Counted from the stretch's first letter, positions 1 to 6,370 are shown. The stretch is 10,704 nt of DNA from JAWVZS01 sp964507825 (GCA_964507825.1 CAZDQM010000048.1:1-10704); one strand, 5' to 3'. Notes: generated by a model not told the origin, from the sequence alone. Numbers and translations are program-made.

Positions 1-113
1 CTTTGAAGCGCCCTTTGCACTATGCGGCGCGTCTCCCGCCTTTGCTCCCGTACGTCCAGAACTGCAATTATACGTGTCATTGCATGTCTACCTGCGTCCT
101 TCATCTTATACAT
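1..113 (-). CDS. Unidentified protein, 5' end only (runs off left edge)
   Basis: A minus-strand reading frame opens at ATG 113 (alternative ATGs at 104 and 80) and stays open to the window edge, giving about 37 residues. The peptide is charged and protein-like: it contains MTRIIAVLDVRE followed by an arginine/glutamate-rich stretch (EQRRETRRIVQRAL) that would suit a helix. An in-frame TGA lies upstream with no start codon between it and ATG 113, so the gene cannot begin earlier. A TATA-like element at 161-170 supports transcription in this direction. The ATG at 80 has an AGGT-like sequence about 8 nt upstream and could be the true start. I recognise no family, and the visible part is too short to assign a function. 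Confidence 0.4.
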   Translation of the reverse strand, partial: MYKMKDAGRHAMTRIIAVLDVREQRRETRRIVQRALQ

Positions 114-134
114 CGGGGTGACATGATTCCCCGA
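113..134. repeat. Small inverted repeat at the start of the left-edge gene
   Basis: TCGGGG (113-118) pairs with CCCCGA (129-134) around a 10-nt loop. In the transcript of the left-edge gene, the hairpin would sit directly before and into the ATG at 113 and enclose the ATG at 124. It could affect which start is used, or it may be chance at this size. Confidence 0.25.
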
Positions 135-160
135 CTCCTCAGTACTATTATTTTCTCATA

Positions 161-170
161 ACTTTTATAT
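161..170 (-). promoter_or_regulatory. TATA-box-like element for the left-edge gene
   Basis: On the minus strand this reads ATATAAAAGT, close to an archaeal TATA box. Initiation about 25 nt downstream would fall near 140, which coincides with GAGGAG (minus strand, 135-140). The GAGGAG is 10 nt before an ATG at 124 that opens only a 7-codon frame (MSPRCIR, stop at 101-103) overlapping the start of the longer frame at 113. Confidence 0.4.
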
Positions 171-359
171 GCATTCCAGCTTGTGATGTGGCATGTTTGA
201 TGGCACGATATATGCACTTGTCTCTGCACCTGAGATGCGGAGCCGCACTTTTTATGGGATGGGGTTGGTGTCACGCACGGACACGCATGCGCCCGGCAGC
301 GCGAACCTATCTGCTTCTGTAAACCGAATTTGGCACTGCAACAGACACGCCCGAATAGC

Positions 360-364
360 GGAGG
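360..364 (+). promoter_or_regulatory. Ribosome binding site of the DUF262 gene
   Basis: GGAGG lies 9 nt before the ATG at 374. It is the best Shine-Dalgarno sequence in the window and fixes the start of this gene. It also implies a leadered transcript, unlike the apparently leaderless genes to the right. I see no convincing TATA box at the matching distance. Confidence 0.6.
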
Positions 365-373
365 CAACATACT

Positions 374-1579
374 ATGAGCCTTGAGTATCCCAAACAGGCG
401 TCTGGGCATGATGGCGCGCCATGGTATCAGAATGATCCGGACGAAGACGCGTCCAACACAGAATATGACATCAGACAGTTTGAGCTTGTGTCTATACCTA
501 ACGACTTTAACACCAAAACCATGGTACAGTTTATTGAATCCGGCGCCTTTGGCATCCCGCAATTTCAGCGCAGGTATGTATGGGATCTGAAACGTGCGTC
601 TCGACTTATGGAATCCATTATACTCGGGCTGCCCATACCGCAGATTTTTCTTTATGAGAAAGACCAAAACGACTTTCTGGTGATAGACGGCCAACAGAGA
701 CTCCTGTCCCTGTACTTTTTTGTAAAGGGGAGGTTTCCCAGAAAGAAGATGCAGGGTTGGCACGCATCAAACGGCTACTCCGGCAACAAAATCAGAGACA
801 TGCCTCTGCTAGACGATGATTATTTTATGGATTTCAAGCTGGATCTACGGGACGCCGGTTCAGAAGAACGAAACCAGCTTCACAGACACAGCTATGATGA
901 GCTGAACGACCAGACAAGAAACAAGTTTGATATGAGAACGATCAGGAATGTAATCATACGTCAGATGAATCCCAAGGGGTATGAATCGATGTATGAGATC
1001 TTTAATCGCCTGAACTCGGGCGGAGTCACACTGGCCCCGCAGGAGATCCGAAACTGCATGTATGAATCCAAGTTCTACAGCATGCTGTACAAGGCAAACA
1101 CCAGAGAAGAATGGAGGCGCCTGATCGGACGCGACGAACCGGACGCCCGTATGAAGGATGTGGAGATACTTCTCAGGGGGTTTGCAATGCTGATCAAGGG
1201 AGGATCTTACCGTCCATCCATGCTTAAATTTCTCAACAGCTTTTCAAACGAGGCAAAGTCCTATGACGCTACAAAGGTAGATGGTCTGGAACGGCTGTTT
1301 GACTCATTCCTTGACAAGAACAGGGAGTTCCCAGAGGATATCCTTCGCATATCTGGGCGCTTTAGCCCCATGCTGTTTGAGGCCGCATTCGTCGCATCGT
1401 GCACAGATCGTATTGATCAGTCCGATGCCAGAACCATAAATGTTGATCAGATGCATACACTAAAAGAAAATGCAGTCTTCAAGGAAGCCACGCGTCTCAA
1501 GACCACCGACAAGTCCAGTGTCGACACTAGGCTGAAACTGGCGCGTTCCATACTGATGAACGGACATGACAGGGCATGA
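374..1579 (+). CDS. DUF262 domain protein (ParB/GmrS-like)
   Basis: A 401-residue protein carrying the DUF262 signature. IPQFQRRYVW is at residues 61-70, SIILGLPIPQIF at 81-92, the hallmark VIDGQQR at 103-109, and IFNRLNSGG at 209-217. DUF262 is a ParB-related nucleotide-binding/NTPase fold found in the GmrS half of the GmrSD type IV restriction enzyme and in many defence loci. The remaining roughly 180 residues are charged and helical-looking. I see no DUF1524-type HNH nuclease motif, so an effector is probably supplied by another protein. The next gene, a HEPN RNase-like protein, overlaps by 14 nt and is the obvious partner. GGAGG at 360-364 supports the start. The family assignment is firm. 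A sensor or regulatory role controlling the HEPN protein is inference. Confidence 0.88.
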   Translation: MSLEYPKQASGHDGAPWYQNDPDEDASNTEYDIRQFELVSIPNDFNTKTMVQFIESGAFGIPQFQRRYVWDLKRASRLMESIILGLPIPQIFLYEKDQNDFLVIDGQQRLLSLYFFVKGRFPRKKMQGWHASNGYSGNKIRDMPLLDDDYFMDFKLDLRDAGSEERNQLHRHSYDELNDQTRNKFDMRTIRNVIIRQMNPKGYESMYEIFNRLNSGGVTLAPQEIRNCMYESKFYSMLYKANTREEWRRLIGRDEPDARMKDVEILLRGFAMLIKGGSYRPSMLKFLNSFSNEAKSYDATKVDGLERLFDSFLDKNREFPEDILRISGRFSPMLFEAAFVASCTDRIDQSDARTINVDQMHTLKENAVFKEATRLKTTDKSSVDTRLKLARSILMNGHDRA

Positions 1580-2102
1580 TACCGAACCCATGATTGCGGA
1601 GTTGGTGCGGGCGCGCGAGCAAATTCGCCAACTCGTACCTACTGGAGAGTCGTCTCTGGCCGCAACAGTAGATGACGTCTTTAAAAAGACACTACTACTC
1701 TCCGCTGCCAGCTACTGTGAGAGTAGGCTGACTGAGATACTCTTAAGCCTGTACGAAAGTAAATGCGGCGGCAGCGAGGCGCTGTCTGAATTTGTAAGAA
1801 ACCAAGCGCTGAGCCGCAAGTATTACCAGTTGTTCAACTGGGAAGCAAATAACGCAAACCATTTTTTTGGATTACTCGGTGAAGACTTCAAAGCGCACAT
1901 GCTAAGCAAGCTTAAGGCCAATTCTGACTATAAAAATGCCGAGGCCGCCTTCCTCGAACTGGGACGGTTACGCAATCAGGCGGTACACGATAATTTGGCA
2001 ACATTTAGCCTGGAGAAGAGCGTTGATGAGGTGCTCGAACTTTATGAACTAGCAAGGAGCTTTCTAAGCATAGTTGATAACGAGGTGCATCTTTGCGCAT
2101 AA
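1566..2102 (+). CDS. HEPN-domain protein (RiboL-PSP/MAE_28990-like), putative RNase
   Basis: A 178-residue, mostly helical protein. Near the C-terminus, RNQAVH (R136 to H141) matches the HEPN RNase motif R-phi-x3-H and is followed by DN. Other family-like segments are YCESRLTEILLSLYE around residues 50-64 and HFFGLLGEDFKAHMLSKL around 99-116. HEPN proteins with this motif are metal-independent endoribonucleases in toxin-antitoxin, abortive infection and CRISPR systems. Both catalytic residues are present, so activity is plausible. The ATG at 1566 overlaps the DUF262 gene by 14 nt and lacks a clear Shine-Dalgarno. An ATG at 1590, 11 nt past the DUF262 stop, is an alternative that would remove eight residues. 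Codon use is more AT-rich than in the preceding gene. Confidence 0.78.
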   Translation: MTGHDTEPMIAELVRAREQIRQLVPTGESSLAATVDDVFKKTLLLSAASYCESRLTEILLSLYESKCGGSEALSEFVRNQALSRKYYQLFNWEANNANHFFGLLGEDFKAHMLSKLKANSDYKNAEAAFLELGRLRNQAVHDNLATFSLEKSVDEVLELYELARSFLSIVDNEVHLCA

Positions 2103-2717
2103 TGTTAACTGACCGTATGCTTCACGGCGCAGCCATTCAACCCGCGTGCCTGCGCCAAGGGGTGGACGGCTGGATCCGTACCTAGATTCTGGGGAGTTGA
2201 ACGGTTACTATCTGCCGCGTGCGCCGGCCATGCTGCCGCACCCCTGTGCCCTAGGACCGTACGTGATGCTGTCCGGGCGTGGGATGGACGGAGGTGCCGT
2301 CATTTTTTGCCAGACACTGCCTCTAGTCTGCCGCATGCCCCCAACCCCGGCCGGACTGCAGGCGGGCCGGAGCGGACGGCGGTAAACGTGTAAAGGTAAC
2401 AAAGGTTTCTTTGTCACCTTTATCCAATACACCTGTCACGGAGGACCGGTTCCGCGCCCATAATACCTGCTCAGGCGCCAACGGGCACGCGGTAGTCCTA
2501 CCGTCCGCGTGTCGGCCAGAACCGAAAGCACACGGGGGCCCGTTGCAGGATTTCCTGTCCATGCGTACGATATAACGGGCGGCGGCGGAGCGTATCTGCA
2601 TCGGAATGCCCGTTTCTGGCTGAACATTGTCAGCAGCAGTTGCCCCCTGACGCGCGCTGCGCTCGCCCCGACCACCCCTCCTGTCCTGCCCGGCCGCAGC
2701 CGTTCAACAGGTGGCGA
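2103..2717. other. Stretch without a convincing gene
   Basis: About 600 bases, unusually GC-rich around 2310-2390 and 2640-2700. Reading frames of up to 94 codons are open on both strands, but they overlap each other, have odd amino acid composition (runs of G, P, R and A) and lack start signals, so I treat them as GC-driven shadows. The one structured element is the hairpin at 2391-2422. A T-run at 2301-2306 has no adjoining stem that I could find. Confidence 0.5.
2391..2422. repeat. Long imperfect hairpin
   Basis: The left arm TAAAGGTAACAAAG (2391-2404) pairs with CTTTGTCACCTTTA (2409-2422) around a GTTT loop. That is 14 bp with a single mismatch (A2398 against C2415). It lies about 290 nt after the HEPN gene and about 300 nt beyond the end of the minus-strand zinc-ribbon gene. 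It could be a transcription terminator or RNA stem, a dimeric protein-binding site, or part of a small mobile element. No long T-tract follows on either strand, so a simple intrinsic terminator is not obvious. Confidence 0.6.
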
Positions 2718-2891
2718 TCAATCACGTACCTCAGACAAGGGATCATGTATGCGCCTCTCAGAGATTACAAATTGCAGCGCGGTGCTTGAGTAGCATTCCA
2801 TGCACATGTCCAACTCGTAGTCGTCCCCTGAGCCGCCATCCGGCACAATCTTCATGAACTTCTTGGACTTGCACAAACAGCGGTAGATCAT
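2718..2891 (-). CDS. Small zinc-ribbon-like protein, 57 aa
   Basis: A short minus-strand gene starting at ATG 2889-2891, with an in-frame TAG only two codons upstream, so no earlier start is possible. It begins MIYRCLCKSKKFMKIVPDGG and continues with DDYELDMCMECY. The CxC pair (C5, C7) and CxxC pair (C30, C33) would bind one metal ion as a zinc ribbon. The lysine-rich segment between them and the acidic DDYELD run look like genuine protein rather than noise. The C-terminal third (ISERRIHDPLSEVRD) is charged. No catalytic motif is visible, so a role in nucleic acid or protein binding is only a guess. It is the last of a row of short minus-strand frames downstream of the integrase remnant. Confidence 0.55.
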   Translation of the reverse strand: MIYRCLCKSKKFMKIVPDGGSGDDYELDMCMECYSSTALQFVISERRIHDPLSEVRD

Positions 2892-2897
2892 CCCACT

Positions 2898-3020
2898 CTA
2901 TCCTACGAGCTCCAGCGGCCATGAGGCCGTCTGCTTAAAAGCTGGGTTTTTCATATTCCGCGGTGCCAAGTCCGCGGGTTTCTTTCTATGCCAACATGCG
3001 GCCCATTTGATGACCCTCAT
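2898..3020 (-). CDS. Possible 40-aa protein in frame with the zinc-ribbon gene
   Basis: ATG 3018-3020 opens a 40-codon frame ending in TAG at 2898-2900. It reads MRVIKWAACWHRKK and later APRNMKNPAFKQTASWPLE. It lies in the same frame as the zinc-ribbon gene, separated only by the TAG and two codons (SG). The two could therefore be the halves of a longer protein broken by a nonsense change, or two separate small genes. A TTTTAA stretch (minus strand) at 2935-2940 inside this frame could serve as a promoter element for the downstream gene, though it is farther from its ATG than is usual. I recognise no family. Its reality is uncertain. Confidence 0.3.
   Translation of the reverse strand: MRVIKWAACWHRKKPADLAPRNMKNPAFKQTASWPLELVG
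2958..2977. repeat. Inverted/direct repeat of CCGCGG
   Basis: CCGCGG occurs at 2958-2963 and 2972-2977 with an 8-nt spacer. Each unit is itself palindromic, so the pair can form a stem. On the plus strand it is followed by a pyrimidine-rich tract (2979-2988, TTTCTTTCT), which resembles a weak terminator, but no plus-strand gene is evident just upstream. Confidence 0.35.
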
Positions 3021-3039
3021 ACCATCTGCTCTACGTCTG

Positions 3040-3159
3040 CTACTCGCGCAGGATCATCTGGAAGAATGGCTGGTCAAGTGTCTTGTCGTGCTTTGCGCCG
3101 TCGAAGGGCACTGCGTCGGCGGCGGCGGGAGTGAGGATGGTGGGAGTGAGGATGGTGCG
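3040..3159 (-). pseudogene. Possible C-terminal gene fragment
   Basis: This minus-strand frame is open for 39 codons between a TGA (3160-3162) and a TAG (3040-3042). It has no ATG except a late one. Its C-terminal half, VPFDGAKHDKTLDQPFFQM followed by ILRE, has the composition of a real soluble protein. Its N-terminal half is a duplicated TILTP plus alanines, encoded by the 15-bp tandem repeat. The same frame continues upstream of the TGA as a proline/alanine-rich stretch. It may be the tail of a gene whose front has been lost or altered. The evidence is weak. Confidence 0.2.
3128..3157. repeat. 15-bp tandem duplication
   Basis: GGAGTGAGGATGGTG occurs twice, exactly and head to tail (3128-3142, 3143-3157). 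It keeps the reading frame of the minus-strand fragment at 3040-3159. A further 10-bp direct repeat, GCGGCCGGCA, lies nearby at 3209-3218 and 3233-3242. This points to slippage in a GC-rich, probably unconstrained region. Confidence 0.7.
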
Positions 3160-3261
3160 TCACCGAAGGGCTGGCAGAGGTGTGGCCCGGCGAAGGACAT
3201 GCCGAAGCGCGGCCGGCAGGCGCGGAATGTCAGCGGCCGGCATTGTGCACGGATCCCGATG

Positions 3262-3639
3262 TTAAATCCGGTCAGGACGACCTACCAAACCTGTTTGAAA
3301 TGTCCAGTTCTGGTTGATCTTGTCTATTTCGAGCCTCATGACCTCCAGCTCCATGTTCTTGGTCTCGAGCTCTGACTTTTCCCTTGTCATCTTCCTGTTC
3401 TCAAGCCGCACGCGATCCGTGTCGGAGACGGTCAGGAACGGGATGGCCTTTTCATACTGTGAGACCCTCTCAAAGTCCTCCTTGTTGTACCATTCGTAGT
3501 GCTTTTCGAGGCCCGTGCTGTGCCCCATAATGTTCTCCTTGTCTAGGTAGTTGACCTTGGCGCGCCTCATCATCGTGTTAAAGTACTTTCTAAACCCGTG
3601 GTCGAGCTTGACCTCGTACGTATCTTCTACACGGTGGCG
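3262..3639 (-). pseudogene. Tyrosine recombinase (integrase), C-terminal remnant
   Basis: The open frame of 125 codons lies between an in-frame TGA (3640-3642) and the TAA at 3262-3264. Near its front, YEVKLDHGFRKYFNT contains the second catalytic HxxR box (H14, R17, counting from 3639). GHS follows at residues 39-41, and a tyrosine in GLEKHYEWYNKED (Y48, possibly Y51) fits the nucleophile position. The tail, roughly residues 75-112, is an E/K/L/M-rich coiled coil, as in thaumarchaeal integrases. The first catalytic arginine and the whole DNA-binding N-terminus are missing. Upstream there is only about 75 bp before the oppositely oriented PIN gene, so most of the front has been lost. An ATG at 3571-3573 exists, but it lies after the HxxR box and cannot make an active enzyme. 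Frame-shifted traces of the core may extend to about 3700. Confidence 0.7.
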
Positions 3640-3716
3640 TCATATGTTGCGACAGTTTCCGAAGCTGGGACCGCCTGATGGGACGCGGTTCTAAAGGATG
3701 GGCGCATCCCGGAGAT

Positions 3717-4217
3717 GTGGGCGGCGTCTCTAGGGCATACATAGACATGCATTATTTTCTAAGCATAATATATGACGAAGGTGACTCGCAGGATGCCCGA
3801 TTATTATTCTCGTAACTGGGCAGCAACTCATACCGCGTACTCGTGCCACAAATATTACTTGGTGAAGTTGTGGCCAAAATTCTAGACAAATCGGATGCTG
3901 ACAGTTTAAAGAATGATCTCGAGAATCTTGATGAGATATTTTTCAAATATAAAATAAGCGTCGAGGAGTGCATTCCGGGTGTCGGCAGGGATACGCCGCG
4001 TATAATGCTAGATATACAGGACCTTGATGAGCGTCTGACGCCGAACGACGCGATGATTCTATCAGAGGTGCTAGCCGATCCCGACTCTAAGTTCTTTTTT
4101 ACTCGTGATAGCGACATACTGGAGAACCTGAAGATCAAAAACTGCGAGAATAGTATGTTTGAGGACGGATCCAGAAATACCCACCTAAAGATCCGTGATT
4201 TACTACAAAATACGTAA
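3717..4217 (+). pseudogene. PIN-domain ribonuclease gene interrupted by an in-frame TAA
   Basis: Reading from GTG 3717 (codon 1), the frame gives AYIDMHYFLSIIYDEGD, then TAA at 3813-3815 (codon 33), then GSNSYRVLVPQILLGEVVAK without any frameshift. It runs to a normal stop at 4215-4217. Together the parts form one complete PIN domain of about 165 residues. The acidic metal-binding positions are D10 (YID), E50 (GEVV), D111 (TPNDAM) and D131/D133 (FTRDSD). PIN proteins are Mg-dependent RNases, commonly VapC-type toxins. A single base change (for example GAA or CAA to TAA) would explain the break; sequencing error is the alternative. Restart at GTG 3843 would yield 124 residues lacking the first aspartate, so it would be inactive. 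The exact start is uncertain: an in-frame ATG at 3678 also exists. It ends inside the convergent gene at 4203. Confidence 0.72.
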
Positions 4218-4679
4218 TGCTTCCAGATCTGACAGTGTTTTTGAGACGCACATGTCCTCCTCGTCGTCTTCTATATGTTTGGCAATCTCGACCAGATCTC
4301 CGCGATCTTTGTAGCGCTTATTGCAACGGATCAGAGTGGTGGCGGCCCTTAGCCAGCGCTTGTCCTTGTCGCGTACTGCCTTGAGAAATCCTTCTGCATC
4401 AAACGACGTCCCTAGGGACGAGCTGTCTGCTAGCAGGTACATGTTCCCGCTTCTTGCCATACTATAGTATGTCTTAGAAAGGGCACTAGAGTAGGGTCCA
4501 CACGTGTAAATGTCATAGTCATACGGCAGGTCAAGCCCGAACTTTTTGGCCAGAAACACATACTTTTGAATCAGGAACCTGTTCTCAAACTGGCGCTCTC
4601 CTTCTCCATCTATGTCAAATTTTACCAGGTTTTTGTCCTCTAGGAACTGGATGAATCTTGCTAAACGTGGATCTGTCAT
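4203..4679 (-). CDS. YwgA/Panacea-like protein
   Basis: Starting at ATG 4679, this is a 158-residue protein. The pattern FLIQKYVFLAKKFGLDLPYD (residues 35-54), then IYTCGPYSSALSKTYY (57-72), then WLRAATTLI (109-117), matches the YwgA-type fold related to Panacea (DUF4065/SocA-like). In that fold the invariant GPxS.xL segment follows an LQK..Y helix. Panacea domains occur as antitoxins and as regulatory parts of mobile-element proteins; the function of YwgA itself is not settled. A longer frame starts at 4742, but its first 21 residues (MWQAKQS...CPAHHH) look non-coding. AT-rich TATA-like sequence lies at 4701-4720, so I prefer 4679. The gene converges on the broken PIN gene with a 15-nt overlap of 3' ends. 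Confidence 0.6.
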   Translation of the reverse strand: MTDPRLARFIQFLEDKNLVKFDIDGEGERQFENRFLIQKYVFLAKKFGLDLPYDYDIYTCGPYSSALSKTYYSMARSGNMYLLADSSSLGTSFDAEGFLKAVRDKDKRWLRAATTLIRCNKRYKDRGDLVEIAKHIEDDEEDMCVSKTLSDLEALRIL

Positions 4680-4742
4680 GTGATGGTGGGCAGGACATCT
4701 GTTAAGCGTTATGAATAACGGGCTTTGCTTTGCTTGCCACAT

Positions 4743-4977
4743 ATGGTTACAAGAGTACCATGTAGGTACATACTTGGGTCAATTTGGGATTCATGTCCTA
4801 ATATGTTCTGAGTTTTGAAATCTCAGGTATAATGCCTTCAGTCGACCTAACCTTGTACGTTTCACATGGGAGAATCGTAGGCTTGACTAGTAGGAGATTG
4901 CAAAGTTCGTTTAGGCACTGTGGATTAGGCTAACCCTTACATTTTCTCTAGGTGATTATACAATGACGTACAGTCGA
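4743..4977. other. Intergenic stretch, no gene seen
   Basis: This lies between two minus-strand genes and is AT-richer than its flanks, with stops in every frame. One short inverted repeat is visible: CTGAG and CTCAG around TTTTGAAAT (about 4808-4826). No tRNA-like fold or clear terminator was found. Confidence 0.4.
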
Positions 4978-6345
4978 TCAACCGCCTAGGAATTCTAGCA
5001 CAGTATCAGTATCTGGTTCCGTTTTAATGCGGTTCTGACAGTCGTATATGAACGGTACCGCGCCCTCGCGGTATATTCTTGCAATCTCATCCTTATCATC
5101 ATCGTGGTGCTGTACGATGCACAGACAACCCGTCTGTCCTAATACGTCCTTTTCTAGTGAATCGATGATTTTGCAGTCAAGTCTGGTAATGTGGTTTTCT
5201 ACTAGATACTTGTTCATCAGGCTTGAGTCAAAGAACCGGTCATAGCCGAAAACCTTGATATCCCTTCGACGCAGCTCGTCGACGATTTTAAAGCCCGGCG
5301 AGTCGCGCATGTCTCCTATGTTGGCCTTGTATGATAAACCGCACACCAAGACAGTCCTGTCAAGGTCTCGGGCACGCATTACATCATCAATTACGTTTAC
5401 GACATATGCTGGCATGGCCTGGTTCACCTCTAGCGCATACTTGATGGAGTTAAATCCCACCTTTGTCTTTTTGGCCGACTCTAAGAGAAATTTGGGATCC
5501 TTTGGTATGCAGTGACCGCCTGCGCCCGCACCTGGATAATGCGCCTTGAATCCAAACGGTTTTGTCGCCGCCGCATTAATGACCTCTCTTGCATTGATGC
5601 CAAGCTGGTCACACAGTATTGCCAGCTCATTTACAAGCGAGATGTTGACTAGCCTGAATGAGTTTTCCAATGATTTTACCATTTCAGCCACCATCGGAGA
5701 GCTCACCCTTTTTAGGTCCCCTCCGTTTACATGTTGATATACACTCTTTGATATCTCAAAACTTGTATCATCCGAGCAGTAAATTACCCGTGGTATGTTT
5801 TCCATCCTCCACATCCTGTTTGTAGGGTCGATCCTTTCGGGACAAAAGCACAACCCAAAGTTCTCACCGACCTTGTGGCCGCACCCTTCAATGATCTCTT
5901 GGATTTTTTCTGTAGTACCAAGCTCTATACTACTCTCCAGAATCAGCATGTCCCCGTCCTTTGCACTATCCATAAACGACCGTGTTGCCGAAACCACATG
6001 TATATCGGACCTGGTGTCCTCTGTGGGTATCGGCGTGGGAACGCAGATTACCCCTATCTTTGGTTTCTGAACGCGTTCGGGCCTGTCTTGCAGCTTTAGG
6101 TATTCCTTTTGTAGCGTCTCATTGAACTCGTCTTCAAACTCGACTTCAAGATCTATCAATCGTCCTGCCTTCAACCTCGCAATTTTTTGCGCATCAATGT
6201 CTATACCAGTCACGTTCATACCCGCGGATGCTAGGCGTATCGCAAGTGGCAATCCCACATAACCTAGCCCAAAGATCTCCATTATGTGTGAATTTGCCTT
6301 TACGGATCTTAAATTATCGGCAAGGGACATTTTTCTAACCTTCAT
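4978..6345 (-). CDS. Nucleotide-sugar dehydrogenase (UDP-glucose/GDP-mannose dehydrogenase family)
   Basis: A 455-residue cytosolic enzyme performing the NAD-dependent two-step oxidation of a UDP- or GDP-linked sugar to its uronic acid. The Rossmann motif FGLGYVGLPLA is at residues 25-35. VCVPTP (around 101-104), FCPERI (167-172) and EMVKSLENSFRLVNISLVNE (221-240) follow. The catalytic cysteine C279 lies in GAGAGGHCIPKDP. A C-terminal UDP-binding domain follows (VCGLSYKANIGDMRDSPG). Length and all key residues are normal for the WecC/TuaD/Ugd group, but motifs alone do not separate glucose from N-acetylmannosamine substrates. It would feed surface glycan or S-layer glycosylation, yet no glycosyltransferase is in view. 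The ATG at 6330 (M6), with AAGGT just upstream, is an alternative start; AT-rich promoter-like sequence lies at 6353-6369. Confidence 0.9.
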   Translation of the reverse strand: MKVRKMSLADNLRSVKANSHIMEIFGLGYVGLPLAIRLASAGMNVTGIDIDAQKIARLKAGRLIDLEVEFEDEFNETLQKEYLKLQDRPERVQKPKIGVICVPTPIPTEDTRSDIHVVSATRSFMDSAKDGDMLILESSIELGTTEKIQEIIEGCGHKVGENFGLCFCPERIDPTNRMWRMENIPRVIYCSDDTSFEISKSVYQHVNGGDLKRVSSPMVAEMVKSLENSFRLVNISLVNELAILCDQLGINAREVINAAATKPFGFKAHYPGAGAGGHCIPKDPKFLLESAKKTKVGFNSIKYALEVNQAMPAYVVNVIDDVMRARDLDRTVLVCGLSYKANIGDMRDSPGFKIVDELRRRDIKVFGYDRFFDSSLMNKYLVENHITRLDCKIIDSLEKDVLGQTGCLCIVQHHDDDKDEIARIYREGAVPFIYDCQNRIKTEPDTDTVLEFLGG

Positions 6346-6370
6346 TTGTGTATTATTTGTATTTTAGGCA

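Noticed and set aside
193..384. 63-codon plus-strand frame upstream of the DUF262 gene
   Set aside because: It has no ribosome binding site and no family resemblance, and it overlaps the GGAGG and start of the real gene in another frame.
101..763. 220-codon minus-strand frame opposite the start of the DUF262 gene
   Set aside because: It lies antisense to a clear DUF262 coding region, has no recognisable motif, and its composition looks like a reverse-frame shadow.
2208..2675. Overlapping minus-strand frames of 74-92 codons
   Set aside because: They overlap each other in different frames, are rich in P, R, G and A, and have no start signal; they are typical of GC-rich non-coding DNA.
2509..2793. 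94-codon plus-strand frame
   Set aside because: It runs antisense into the more convincing zinc-ribbon-like gene and shows no motif of its own.
3007..3375. 122-codon plus-strand frame
   Set aside because: It is antisense to the integrase remnant at its end, and its middle is the repeat-driven GGGSEDGGSEDG sequence.
3813..3815. Recoding of the stop codon in the PIN gene
   Set aside because: The codon is TAA, not the TAG used for pyrrolysine or the TGA used for selenocysteine, and I see no recoding hairpin just after it. A nonsense change or sequencing error is simpler.
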